Positions 48,695 through 58,620 of a stretch of DNA of 64,000 nt are shown here, piece after piece; the stretch's first letter is position 1; every line of letters starts with the position of its first letter. The DNA comes from Caenorhabditis remanei (taxonomy: Eukaryota; Nematoda; Chromadorea; Rhabditida; Rhabditidae). The stretch covers positions 6,818,587 through 6,882,586 of the forward strand of contig NC_071333.1 in NCBI RefSeq assembly GCF_010183535.1, written 5' to 3'. Under the pieces are notes generated by a model. It searched no databases. It was given only the letters and a program-made list of their open reading frames with translations, and had not been told where the DNA came from. The translations under genes and the position numbers were made by a program.

Positions 48695-49201
48695 TTAATG
48701 AGAAGATGGGCAGGAGTCGCTGCATTCGAGCTTGAAGCACTGGTTCATCATGGCCAGGGTGAACTTGGCCTCGGCGTCGCTTCTCTCTCCTGGCATGTGG
48801 CCGAAGTATGCGGTCGTCATCTGTAAAATTTTAATTTAGCAATTATAATTGAGGGTGAGTCGATCTATGCCCCTCTTTTTTTCCGGCTACTACTTCCTAA
48901 GAGTCATTTTCTTTCTATATTCCCCTTTTCAGTCATTACTCACCTCCGCGATGCCGAACCAGCAGGCCTTTTTGCAGCACACGCATGGCATGCCAGCCTC
49001 CTCCTGTGGGGTGCACACGTTTGGCATGATGGATGAAGCCGCATCAGCTAGAAGAGTAAGATTCAGATTTGGTTCATTTAAATTTTCGAGATTTTGAGAG
49101 CTCGAAAGGGTCTGCATTGCTTGTTACTTACCGGTGGAGGCCTGGTTGGCGAGAACAACCATGAGGCCCATGAGGGCAGAGAGCTTGAAGAGCGAGATCA
49201 T
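48695..49201 (-). CDS. Small secreted eight-cysteine protein (99 residues), function unknown
   Basis: The minus-strand exons are 49201-49132, 49047-48944 and 48820-48695 (300 coding bases with stop). Donors are gtaagt and gtgagt; acceptors are ttctag and tttacag. It begins MISLFKLSALMGLMVVLANQ, a clear signal peptide with cleavage likely near ANQAST-ADA. The mature chain of about 75 residues has eight cysteines spaced C-x9-C-x-CC-x3-C-x33-C-x4-C-x3-C, which would allow four disulfides. Codons are strongly biased to C-ending optimal forms (GCC, CTC, AAG, TTC), suggesting high expression, and a TATA box lies about 95 bases upstream. I do not recognise the cysteine pattern, and an assigned role would be a guess. 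Confidence 0.88.
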
Positions 49202-49292
49202 GGTTGAGATCGGAAGGTTGGGTTGGTTGAGTTGGTTGGACAACTGTGTTGGGGGAGCTGAGAGTAAATAATTTCTGTTGAAAAAGAGAGGT

Positions 49293-49298
49293 TTTATA
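49293..49298 (-). promoter_or_regulatory. TATA box of the secreted cysteine-rich gene
   Basis: The minus strand reads CTATAAAAC here, about 95 bases before the ATG at 49201. Upstream of it is a GC-rich block including CCACGCCC on the plus strand (a KLF/Sp1-like GGGCGTGG on the gene strand). Confidence 0.65.
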
Positions 49299-49301
49299 GG
49301 G

Positions 49302-50534
49302 TGAAGCTCTCCCGACCACGCCCATCGGCGCCGAGAAGCTCCTCCCATTTTTGGGTGGAGCATGACGAAACTGGGCCGGTGAAACGGTCGTTTGGCCGTT
49401 TTTTATGAGATTTTGAGGAAAATAGTGTGTATAGAGTCGGAGGAGCTGGGAAAAATTGCGTGATAGGTAAGTAGAAAAATGGATAATATGGATATCATAT
49501 GACTTTCTTGATTGGTTCTGATTATGTACGGGGTAGTGGAACCCATTAATCTTAGAATAGTATATCTCGAAGAGATCAAGAAAACTGAACTCAAAAGATC
49601 AAAAGAGGAGAGATACCGTATTCAGAAACAAGATGAAACAAAAGGAAAAAGCGGGAAAAAAGAAATGAACAAAGTAGACATGGAAATTAGCAAGCAAAGA
49701 GATTTTAAGTTATGACGAAGCACAACGCTAATCCAAACCCTCTGAGAAATAGATATACGTTAGATCAGGTTAGTTAAAACTTGAGAAAAAAATTTTTAGC
49801 TTGATTAACCCAAGTGAATGAGAGATTCTCGTAAACGAATGAACTGCATGAGTAACCATGCAAAACAAACAGAAGCAGATGACTATTTTTTCATCATTTT
49901 CTTATTACAGGTAAAGTTTTATAGTCTGGTTTTAAAAGTAGGAAGTAATTACTAGAACTGAAAAAAACATTACTTGAAGCAGTAATATAAATATTACTGT
50001 AGACGAAAAGGATTTTTACAAGTCAAAAAGTCTGAACAGAGACTTGAAAATTAATCCGAACAGAACTACTGAATTCTTAATGAGATTCAGTAATAGTGTG
50101 GTTTTACAGGCAAATTGGTGCTTTCTGTATTGTCAGCTGCTCAGGTGGTCCCTGATGAAGTCATATAAAAAAAGCAGGAATGAAGAATACAAACTTTATC
50201 TTTGAATATCCACTAGTGCTAAATTGACAAACTCTTTTGCAAATGAGAGCTTACACGTTGATGGGCTTCATTTCAAAACTGGCAAACTCATAGAGTGCAA
50301 GTATCGTGTTTCTGGGAAAAAATCTTTTTATCAAGTTTTTTTTTTTGCAGTTCTTAGCCGGTTTATTTCTTTTTCAACAATGGTCATGAACAACTTGGTC
50401 AAATAGTGACTTTGAAAACTTCGAATGGTTACCAAGTAATTTTCTGAGTTTCAGAGATGTCTGCAACAAATCTCTTGTAATTATTTTAGTTTAGTAATTT
50501 TGGTTAGTAAGCAGCAGTTTCTGATATCTATAAG
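49302..50534. other. Intergenic
   Basis: Beyond the promoter block to about 49400, no exon or repeat is recognised. A 67-codon Lys/Glu-rich frame at 49512-49715 has no supporting signals. Confidence 0.45.
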
Positions 50535-50743
50535 CATAGTTGTCAAGGCCCGGGCAAATTGGCGCGAAAGTCAAATTTTTTTCAAATTTTTTTCAAATTT
50601 TTTGAATTTTTTCGCGAAAAAGTCAAATAAGAAGAAATTCTGAAAAATAGTCAAAAATGGTTACATTTTCGATGAAAAATTGGAAAAAACGGGTCATTTT
50701 TTGAAGCTGGGCCTTCGGGCCCAGCCAGGCCTTGACAACTATG
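50535..50743. mobile_element. hAT-type MITE, 209 bp, with 8-bp target duplication
   Basis: The perfect 16-bp terminal inverted repeats are CATAGTTGTCAAGGCC (50535-50550) and its complement (50728-50743). Both sides are flanked by the direct repeat TCTATAAG (50527-50534 and 50744-50751). An 8-bp duplication and CA...TG ends are the signature of hAT transposons. Inside are three copies of TCAAATTTTTT and a perfect 8-bp stem with a TTCG loop at 50706-50725. There is no coding capacity, so the element is non-autonomous. Confidence 0.92.
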
Positions 50744-50751
50744 TCTATAAG

Positions 50752-52386
50752 ACTAGTTTCAGTTTTTAATGCAAAGAAACCTTTTAGAGCGGTTTCAAAG
50801 GTGAGCTTCTGATGATGAGAACCCAAAACGTGACAAATTCGAATATCTTTTGAGGATACTCAAATCTTCCTGATCACTTCTTCCTATTCCTCCAAAAGCT
50901 TGTCATCATTCTTTTTCACCATGTGAGTTTCTCCACTCTCAATATCTGCTAAAGCGCATCTCTGTCGTTCCACCCAATATTTGAGATGATCGGTAGTGTG
51001 CATTCAATCTTTTTTTGCTTTCGAACGGATGGAAATGGGTCCCAAGCACCCACACGCAGCTGAGCTAAACAATGGAAAATGGAAGTGAGCAAGTGCGCAC
51101 TGAAACAACATTTCCGGGTTCATCAATCTACCTTCTTTGTATCCCAGCGGAGGTAAAAAAGGATTGCAAAAAAAACGACAAGACCCGCGTCACTCATATG
51201 TTCTTTGCTTTCTTGTTTCAATCCGAACTGACGTGTGTTCTGTTTGAGTGAGTGATCCAAAAATAACAGATTTCAAACCTGTCATTTAAATTTTCCCACG
51301 CATCTGAGAGTATTGATGAGATAACTACACACTAAACACTATAATGCAAAGATTCGGAGCACTCACACTTTTGAGATACCGTACAAATGCCCCGAGGAAG
51401 TTTTTCAATTTTTCGATCCTCACGTTTCTCGGTTTTTGTCATGTTTTTACAATCGAGCTGCTTGGAAACCTGCAGAATATGACAAACTTGAGGAGACATG
51501 TTCTTACGTCAAGACATCTCCTATGACTCCGCTAAATCATAAAAAGTGGAATGGATGCAAATAAAATATCGAAGTTGGAATGGGATGTATACATTTTATG
51601 ATTACTGGTAACCTTGGAAAAGTACATTTTATATAAGCTACACAGAGCAAATGAAATAAGTAAAAATTAAATAAGAGCCTGAGACAAAAAGTATTTGGAA
51701 AGTTTTTATTTTCTTGCCAGAATTGAAAAATGAAAAAACAAGGAAAGTGTTTAACAAATCAAGATATTTGATCACAAAAGCCAGACAAGTGTTATGTTTT
51801 AATCAAATGCTGATTACTTCAAAAATAGTAGAAATAGAGAACTTCTAGTTTTGATATTTAAAACTTCCAAGATTTTTTCAGCCATTCTAACTCCATCAGA
51901 TCATAACACTATCAGTTCTAAAAAATCTCAAATAAGATTTCAATTAGGCAGAATTACGGAAAAAAAGATTGAATGCCAGCAGTGAACATAGCTTTTTTTT
52001 TGAGTTCCGCAGGCATAATGATTTTTTTAAGCAAAGGCTGGACCGCATAATTTTTTATAAATCGAACAGAATATTTCTCGACTGAACTTCACCTTAAACA
52101 TTCACTAGGTTTCATTCTTATTTTTCATTTTTTCTCAAGTCGGTGGGAACTGAAAACATCTTGTATCCGGAAACGATCGTCCGGATAAAACTTATCAAAA
52201 AAGAAATTTCTCAATTTTCCACGTTAATTTTTTCATCACTCAAGACTTAAAGAAATCTTTAAAAATTTGACATTTTCTAATTATTATCTGTTCGTTTTCA
52301 ATTCCATAACACTCTAACCCATTGTAGTCATTTCAATTGTTTCCTTCCCCCCGTTATTCTTTTTATGACATGCACCTTATTTGTCC
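50752..52386. other. Intergenic
   Basis: No supported gene. A 60-codon ATG frame at 51344-51526 with a hydrophobic middle has no splice or family support. AT-rich throughout. Confidence 0.45.
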
Positions 52387-52883
52387 TTTTTTTTTTACTT
52401 GAGACTATCTCGTGAGGGATATGTTTCAAGTCTTCTTTGTATCTTATAGTCTCTTATCCCTTGAAGTAAATAAATAAATAAATAATCGAATGAAGGAATT
52501 AAAGAGCTTGAAGTAGAACTTTATGCTGTTTGAACGGAAGCTATTCAAAATTCTTCTGCAATTGAATTTAGCGCTGTTTACTATTTTTGCAATGTGAGCT
52601 TCAAACTTTAAATCACAATCGACAAGAAGACCAAGATCTCTGGCAGTATTGGCAGACGCCAGTTTAGCGTTCCCAATGAAATAATCTTTATGGGGGTTGC
52701 TTACACCAAGGTGCAAGACAACTGTTTTATTTTCCGCTAGTTGAAGTTTCCACTGATCGCACCAGTCAGAGATAACGTTGAGTGTTTCCTGGAGACTGGC
52801 GGGGTTTTCGCTGTAGATCTTAAGATCATCAGCAAATGCGATGGAATACACATCTGAAGGAAGGAACTGAATGGGATACCTTA
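52387..52883 (-). mobile_element. LINE (non-LTR retrotransposon) 3' fragment with reverse transcriptase C-terminal part
   Basis: On the minus strand an open frame reads FLPSDVYSIAFADDLKIYSE, then LQETLNVISDWCDQWKLQLA and ENKTVVLHLG. This is the catalytic FADD box and the following thumb region of a CR1/Jockey-like LINE reverse transcriptase. The frame continues to LFNSFIRLF, passes an (AAAT)n tract and ends in a run of 10 A (minus strand, 52396-52387), which looks like the 3' poly(A) end. The front of the reverse transcriptase, the endonuclease and ORF1 are absent, so the copy is dead. It abuts the fold-back element at 52884. Confidence 0.82.
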
Positions 52884-53971
52884 CAAGGGAATTGACTTTC
52901 GGTATCCGTTCAGAATTTTCTATAAACTTGCACACTGATAGTTTCGAATCTGCTTTAAACAATGATAATAGTCAAAAAGTGCAAAACTCGCGAAAAGTTG
53001 GACTTTTTTGCTCCGAAAGTTTGCTCATTTTTCATCATAGAAAACACGCGTGCCAATTCGGGAGGACTATCGGGTTCGTAAAGGCAACTAGCCATCGTCT
53101 CAGCCAGCGATCGGATGGCCACGTGGCAGTGAGGGGGGCTGGTAAGAGGAAGGTCTGGGGATCGACCCCTTCTCTCTTTTTCCATTTTTTGCTTTTTAAA
53201 AACCTGCAATATAATGTTAATTACAGCTTTTTCGACATATTCTATTGAGTTTTCCTCCGTTTTGGATTGTTTTCTACATTATTTGAACATTTTGAAAGAA
53301 AATTTTTTTTGAGAAATTTTTAGATTCTCAAGGCCTCTCATCTCCCCATGCTTCCCACTCATTTTTGAAAGCTTTTCAGACTAATTTTTTCATCTACTCT
53401 CGAATCAGACATTGCTTCAAAATGAAGAAGGCACTGTACTGTAAGGTGTAATCGGGGATATCCACAGAAAAAAACGAGATTAATTAATGAATTGTTAAGG
53501 AAAAGTGTTCATCATTAATGAGGCATGAGAACTTAAAAATTTCTCAAAAAAATTTTCTTTCAAAATGTTCAAATAATGTAGAAAACAATCCAAAACGGAG
53601 GAAAACTCAATAGAATATGTCGAAAAAGCTGTAATTAACATTATATTGCCGGTTTTTAAAAAGCAAAAAATGGAAAAAGAGAGAAGGGGTCGATCCCCAG
53701 ACCTTCCTCTTACCAGCCCCCCTCACTGCCACGTGGCCATCCGATCGCTGGCTGAGACGATGGCTAGTTGCCTTTACGAACCCGATAGTCCTCCCGAATT
53801 GGCACGCGTGTTTTCTATGATGAAAAATGAGCAAACTTTCGGAGCAAAAAAGTCCAACTTTTCGCGAGTTTTGCACTTTTTGACTATTATCATTGTTTAA
53901 AGCAGATTCGAAACTATCAGTGTGCAAGTTTATAGAAAATTCTGAACGGATACCGAAAGTCAATTCCCTTG
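52884..53971. mobile_element. Fold-back element with ~447-bp inverted arms, TTA target duplication
   Basis: The left arm, 52884 to about 53330, and the right arm, about 53526 to 53971, are inverted copies differing by only a few bases (for example CCTGCAATATAATG versus CCGGCAATATAATG). They are separated by about 195 bases of unique sequence. The outer ends are CAAGGGAATTGACTTTCGG and its complement. Both sides carry TTA (52881-52883 and 53972-53974), a 3-bp TWA duplication typical of PIF/Harbinger transposons. Open frames in the arms mirror each other and are not genes. A tRNA B-box-like GGGGATCGACCCC lies in each arm. Confidence 0.88.
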
Positions 53972-53974
53972 TTA

Positions 53975-55234
53975 GATGCATTCTCTGAGTTACTCGGTCA
54001 CCTTTCAAGACAGGAGTTCTGCGCAGCTGTTTATTATTCACTAAAGAGCAATTTGTACTTGTTGTTCAATATTTTATTTCTTCGGACAAAAAGATTCTAA
54101 AATGTTATTGGAAATCGCATTTTATCCCCGTTGGTTCCTATCGCGGGACGGTCGAAATATGGAAATCCTTGTGGTTTGTCTCTTCTTTTCATGACAGTCT
54201 GCTCGATCTTTCCTCATCATTTACATTTTTTCATTCTTCTTTCTCTACCCATGTTGTGAATTCCATTAATCCGCAAGTAGTAACCGGAGCATAATAAACG
54301 ATAAACTTATGAATCTGTAAAAGAAACAGTCCAAAACGGTGAATTGAGAAAGCCTCCGTCTTTCTATCTCCTTTTTTTCAGAATCTACGACATCAATTCC
54401 CCCGGAGTCAACGTCTACTGCCGTTCCTGTCGCTGTCTTGGTACATCCTCGCCCTACCGCACTGGAAAATCTGCATCTCTACTCTCTATCAATGTGTACG
54501 CGCGGTCGCTACGGCAACCGGGACTTTTCAATCAGTTGCGAATGTTCGCGGACTAACTCCTCATCTTAAATGTAAATTTCCCTCCATTTTTTTCCGTAGC
54601 AACTCAAAAAAGTCTATGAACAACGTGGCAAAATACTGGCCTAAAATTTATATAATCAGGGCTTTTAACGGTGCCAGAAAAAGGAAGACCTTTTCCATTT
54701 TAATAAATCATCAGTATGACAAATAACTTCAAGTTTGTTTATTTATTTCAGATTTCTCTAGAATCACAAAACAACTAGGACCAAAATCAGCTTTTTGGTT
54801 TAAAAACCACTGAAAATATTCAATTTTTTTTCTTCCAATTTCTTCTACTCTTCGTCATCTCGTCGCCGTTTCTTCTCACAAATTCCGTTCTCGCTTCGTT
54901 TCCTCTGCTTCTCTTCCGTTTTTCTCTCTTTTATCTTTTCTCTAAATTTGTTATTTTATTTTATCCAAAACAACTTTTGGCTAATAAAGTGTTTCCTCAC
55001 AAAAAATCACATTTTCTCTTTTTTTTTAATGTTGACTTCTACACTTTAAAATATTTGTATACCTTTTTTGGGTTACTGTATATATTAGTCTGCAATTACC
55101 ATATGAAAAATAAAAACTGCTTTTTCGACTGAGAATTTAATGTCGTTTTTTAGACCACTCGTCACAGCAGTCCCGCAGTGCTACCGGTTTCTATTGCAAT
55201 TCAATCGATTTTTTGACTTCACATTTCAAAGACA
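53975..55234. other. Intergenic, with one exon-like segment
   Basis: Apart from the candidate terminal exon at 54382-54569, it is AT- and pyrimidine-rich with no recognised feature. Confidence 0.45.
54382..54569 (+). CDS. Candidate terminal exon of an unknown gene
   Basis: After a strong cttttttttcag acceptor, two frames stay open and look coding. Read in phase 1 the frame ends YSLSMCTRGRYGNRDFSISC followed by ECSRTNSSS and a TAA at 54567. The other frame reads IYDINSPGVNVYCRSCRCLG and stops at 54556. GC content and C-ending codons are higher than the surroundings. I found no upstream exon with matching phase, and I cannot tell which frame is used. It may be a relic. Confidence 0.3.
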
Positions 55235-56753
55235 ATGACTGATGAAAAGTGAGTTATTTATTGTTTTTCAGAGCTTTTTTTGATCAATACACCTATGTCA
55301 CTCGCACGAAGACATTTTCATATAAAGCCGCCACAACAATTACTTTGTAATTGCCGTTTTTCAGAAAGAATTGCAAACCTCCACCAGAACTGGCGCTGAT
55401 GCCAGACATCGTTCTCAGCAATATTTTCAGCAAACTGGATCTTGTCAGTGGGTGAGTGGTGGATATTCACCGAGTCTGACACTTAAACTGAATCAGTTAG
55501 CTTGCAATTAGAATACATTTAACACCAAAATAGTGAAATATTAAATAAATAATTTTTGAAAGATAAGTAAGATTAAGCAATGTTCTAGAAGGTCGTCATT
55601 TGTAATAAGATAGCAAGACAAAAACAAATTAGTTTATATTGGATGAGAGTTTATGCAATCAGAAGACTTTTATAACAAACATGAACAATAAAAAAACAAA
55701 AGTAAAGAAAAATAGATAATTCAAAATTTCTATGTAATCACACTTTATTTTTCAGGCTGAAAGTAAAAAATACCTGCATGCGACTCCGCTTTGTCTCCAA
55801 TTCCGGAACGATTCCCTGTGATCATGGATGTGTGATTATTTTAAAGGAAAAAATATGCTTGCAGTTTGATAATTTTCATGCGACGTATCAAAAACTGGGT
55901 CGCAATTGTCTAGTTCAGAAAGACAATGGGCCGATGCATAATATTTTCAACCAGGATTACAAGAATGTTGCATTGAATGATTTGAAATCTGTTCTCCAGT
56001 GCGTCAACTTTTGCATCAATCACTTGGAGTTTATGGTATCTCCGCAATGCGAACGCATCTACGCGAAATTCATTTTCACGATCATTAAGAGTCTGGAGAA
56101 CGGAGGGCGCCCAAAGAAGCTCAAAATCAAAGTTCTATTCAACCGCAGTACCAATTTAGGAAAGATCAACAAACTAATCCCATTCATGGAACCAGGTTAT
56201 CTGAACACAATGTTGCTCCTATTTAACGAAACGAGAGAACAAGATTTTGATAAGATTGTTCACACGCAACAATGGCTTCAATGCGAAACATTGGGAATTC
56301 ATGGAGACATTGGAAATTTTGTGCCATCGAAGTACTTGAACAATTTCTTGCATTTCAATAATATCGACCTGCATTGCTCTCCAACATTGGCAGAGATACT
56401 ACATTTTGCCGGAGTAAGTTATCCCAGCTATTCTTGGTTTGAGACAAGATATTATCTTTTAGTTATTTGAAATTATGTTTTTATAGACAATCACTGTATC
56501 TCCAACTCTTCAATTGTGCCAAATATACACTAGCAGGCCAGAGTTCGACTTTGAACATCTTGAAACAGCACTTGGTTTAACCGACCCGTACGAAGGTCCA
56601 GATGGTGACACCTGTTACTCACTGGCCATTCCAGATTCAGACGACCGTATCACCTACAATCTGTCATACGATACGTGCGTAATACGAAGAGAGAAATATA
56701 ATAAAGATACAGGAAAGTATGAACGGAGCCTAGCCCCATTTTTTGTATATTAG
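55235..56753 (+). CDS. F-box / FTH-domain protein, 341 residues
   Basis: The exons are 55235-55248, 55365-55451, 55756-56413 and 56487-56753, with all phases agreeing. Donors gtgagt (twice) and gtaagt are consensus. The second exon carries the F-box (ELALMPDIVLSNIFSKLDLV), and the third opens LKVKNTCMRLRFVSNS as expected after it. The long third and fourth exons have the FTH (DUF38) pattern, including LIPFMEPGYLNTMLL and WLQCETLGIHGDIGNF. The length is normal for the FBXA group. Presumed role: substrate adaptor of an SCF ubiquitin ligase. The 3' end is odd: the last sense codon (TAT) and stop (TAG) are partly supplied by the end of a mariner-type element starting at 56750. Confidence 0.88.
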
Positions 56754-58015
56754 GTTGAGTCATCTTTCTTTTTTCTTCTTTCTTTTTTTCAGGTCGAACT
56801 TTGACTTACGGTTTCTAGGTACTGTGATTGTTTATCAACCCAAACTTTTTTGCGTTCTAACCACCTTCTCAGTGGCTAAGAAATAGTGCTTTAAGTTTAT
56901 GCCTAGACAGTCCACTCGTTAAAACGATGGTTTTTTCGGTGGTCAACCAAATGCCTATTTTGGAAAGTTGTTTGATTCTAGTCGCATTGGTATGGAAATA
57001 TTGAAAACTTCATGAGAAAATGATGGGAAATTGAAAAACATTTTATCTTGCTATAACTCTTTAGTTTTGGGTCCGAATGTTAAAACAAAAAAAGTTATGA
57101 TCAGACGATTGACTGCAACTAGAAATCATTGTTCAGCTGGGTTAAAGCAGATTACAGAAATGTTTGAGATAGCATTCATACCAAAATGTTTGTAAAAGTT
57201 AGAGGATACTAAGAGTCTGAAAAATTAATAACAAGGCCATTCTAATAAGTGATAAAACATGGTTGATATGTTTCGTATGATTTTCAAAATTTTGAGAAAA
57301 TCTGTGTAGTAGACCTGGATGAAGTCTAGGCCTCTTTTCAACGCTCCCAAACAACTCAGAACTAATTTGCTACACATAATCAATACTAGATACATTGCTT
57401 TAAAATTGTGCAAATTATCTAGCGAACTGATTCAAACGTATGAGCACTAGGCATCTTTAAACCTAAAAATCACGTAATTTTGGTGTTGTTGGCTTCACGC
57501 TTCCTGCGAAGAAGGACAAATGGCGTTAATATCTGAAACAAAGTAAATTTAGATATATCAATTTCTATTTTACTAAATGAAAACAGTTTCGACCAACTGT
57601 CAAATCTAACCCAGCAGAAAAATTAAGAATAATCACGTACCCTATTTTGCCAATCGTCACATTTGTTTAGAGGCCGGCACCAAGTATTGTTGCTTACATT
57701 TAGTTAAAATTCTTCTCAGTGGTTTTTATACGTATTTATCCTTGCTTAATCTCATTTTTAATAGTTTGCCAGTTCTCGACAACGTTTTCTAATAAAAAAA
57801 ATGAATACGAAGAATGGTACTAAAAAGGGAACCTTATGTGTTTTGATGTGCCTACGGGTGAGTTTTAGCAGGAAAGAAACAGCTAGCCACCTGTATAATT
57901 AAAATGAGTTGTAGGTACCAACCAACAATATTTCTCATTATGTCAGTTATTAGGCTTTAAGAAAATTCATCCCAAAAATTACCCAAAAAAGAAAGAAACT
58001 TATGACTCAACCTAA
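56750..58015. mobile_element. Mariner-type element, 1266 bp, TA target duplication, no intact transposase
   Basis: The ends are inverted: TTAGGTTGAGTCAT at 56750-56763 and its complement at 58002-58015. Similarity continues inward (CTTTCTTTTTT on both) after a small indel. TA flanks each side (56748-56749 and 58016-58017). TTAGGTTG ends plus a TA duplication and about 1.27 kb length fit mariner elements. I see no HDNARPH- or YSPDLAP-like stretch or long frame on either strand, so the copy is decayed or internally replaced. Confidence 0.82.
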
Positions 58016-58017
58016 TA

Positions 58018-58620
58018 AATCCGATCGATTGGTGTTATTTGAAAGTATTTAAATTTCTGCTTCCTATGAATTCTCTTTAAGTGATTATTTTATTCATATT
58101 ATTGCATAGAAGTTTGTGATATTGACAATAAACTTTTTGTGTGGCCTACTTTTTTTGTGTCTGAGTGACAGATAATTATCGCTCTAAAACAAGGAACGGA
58201 AATATAAATTTCGTCAACTCAATTTATCATCATGATTTCCGCAGTTCTTTGTTTTTTTTTTAAATTTTTGTTTCAATCTGCGACATTTATTCCTGGTTCA
58301 TGCTTCACTGCTTCCGAGAGTGTACGAAGAAGGTTTATTACAGGTTTGCTACTGAGAGGAGATCGGTTGTAATATTAAAACCGTGAAACACTGATTATCG
58401 TTTTATTATCCACTGCTTTATGACTAAAAATACTTCGACTTTTGCTTCGATCTATATTTCAAACAATTTTTTTTAGCTAAATGTGTGTTTTTTCGAAATT
58501 GTTAGGTTGTCCTCTTACTGAAGGGATTTGGCAAACGCGCTCCAATGAATTGCCGCTTGTTTACTCGTTTGAATAATTCACGTGTATCCTATACAAAAAC
58601 CTTTATCATTTTTCTTCCAG
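58018..58620. other. Intergenic between F-box gene and pseudogene
   Basis: AT-rich, no exon recognised. It ends in a tcttccag acceptor directly before the ATG at 58621, so a trans-splice site is likely. Confidence 0.45.

Noticed and set aside
52955..54041. Mirror-image open frames of 84-144 codons in the fold-back arms
   Set aside because: The same sequence is read in two inverted arms; they are transposon repeats with no recognisable protein.
57225..57413. 62-codon minus-strand frame inside the mariner element as a transposase remnant
   Set aside because: No DDE-region or HTH motif of mariner transposase visible; too short to support.
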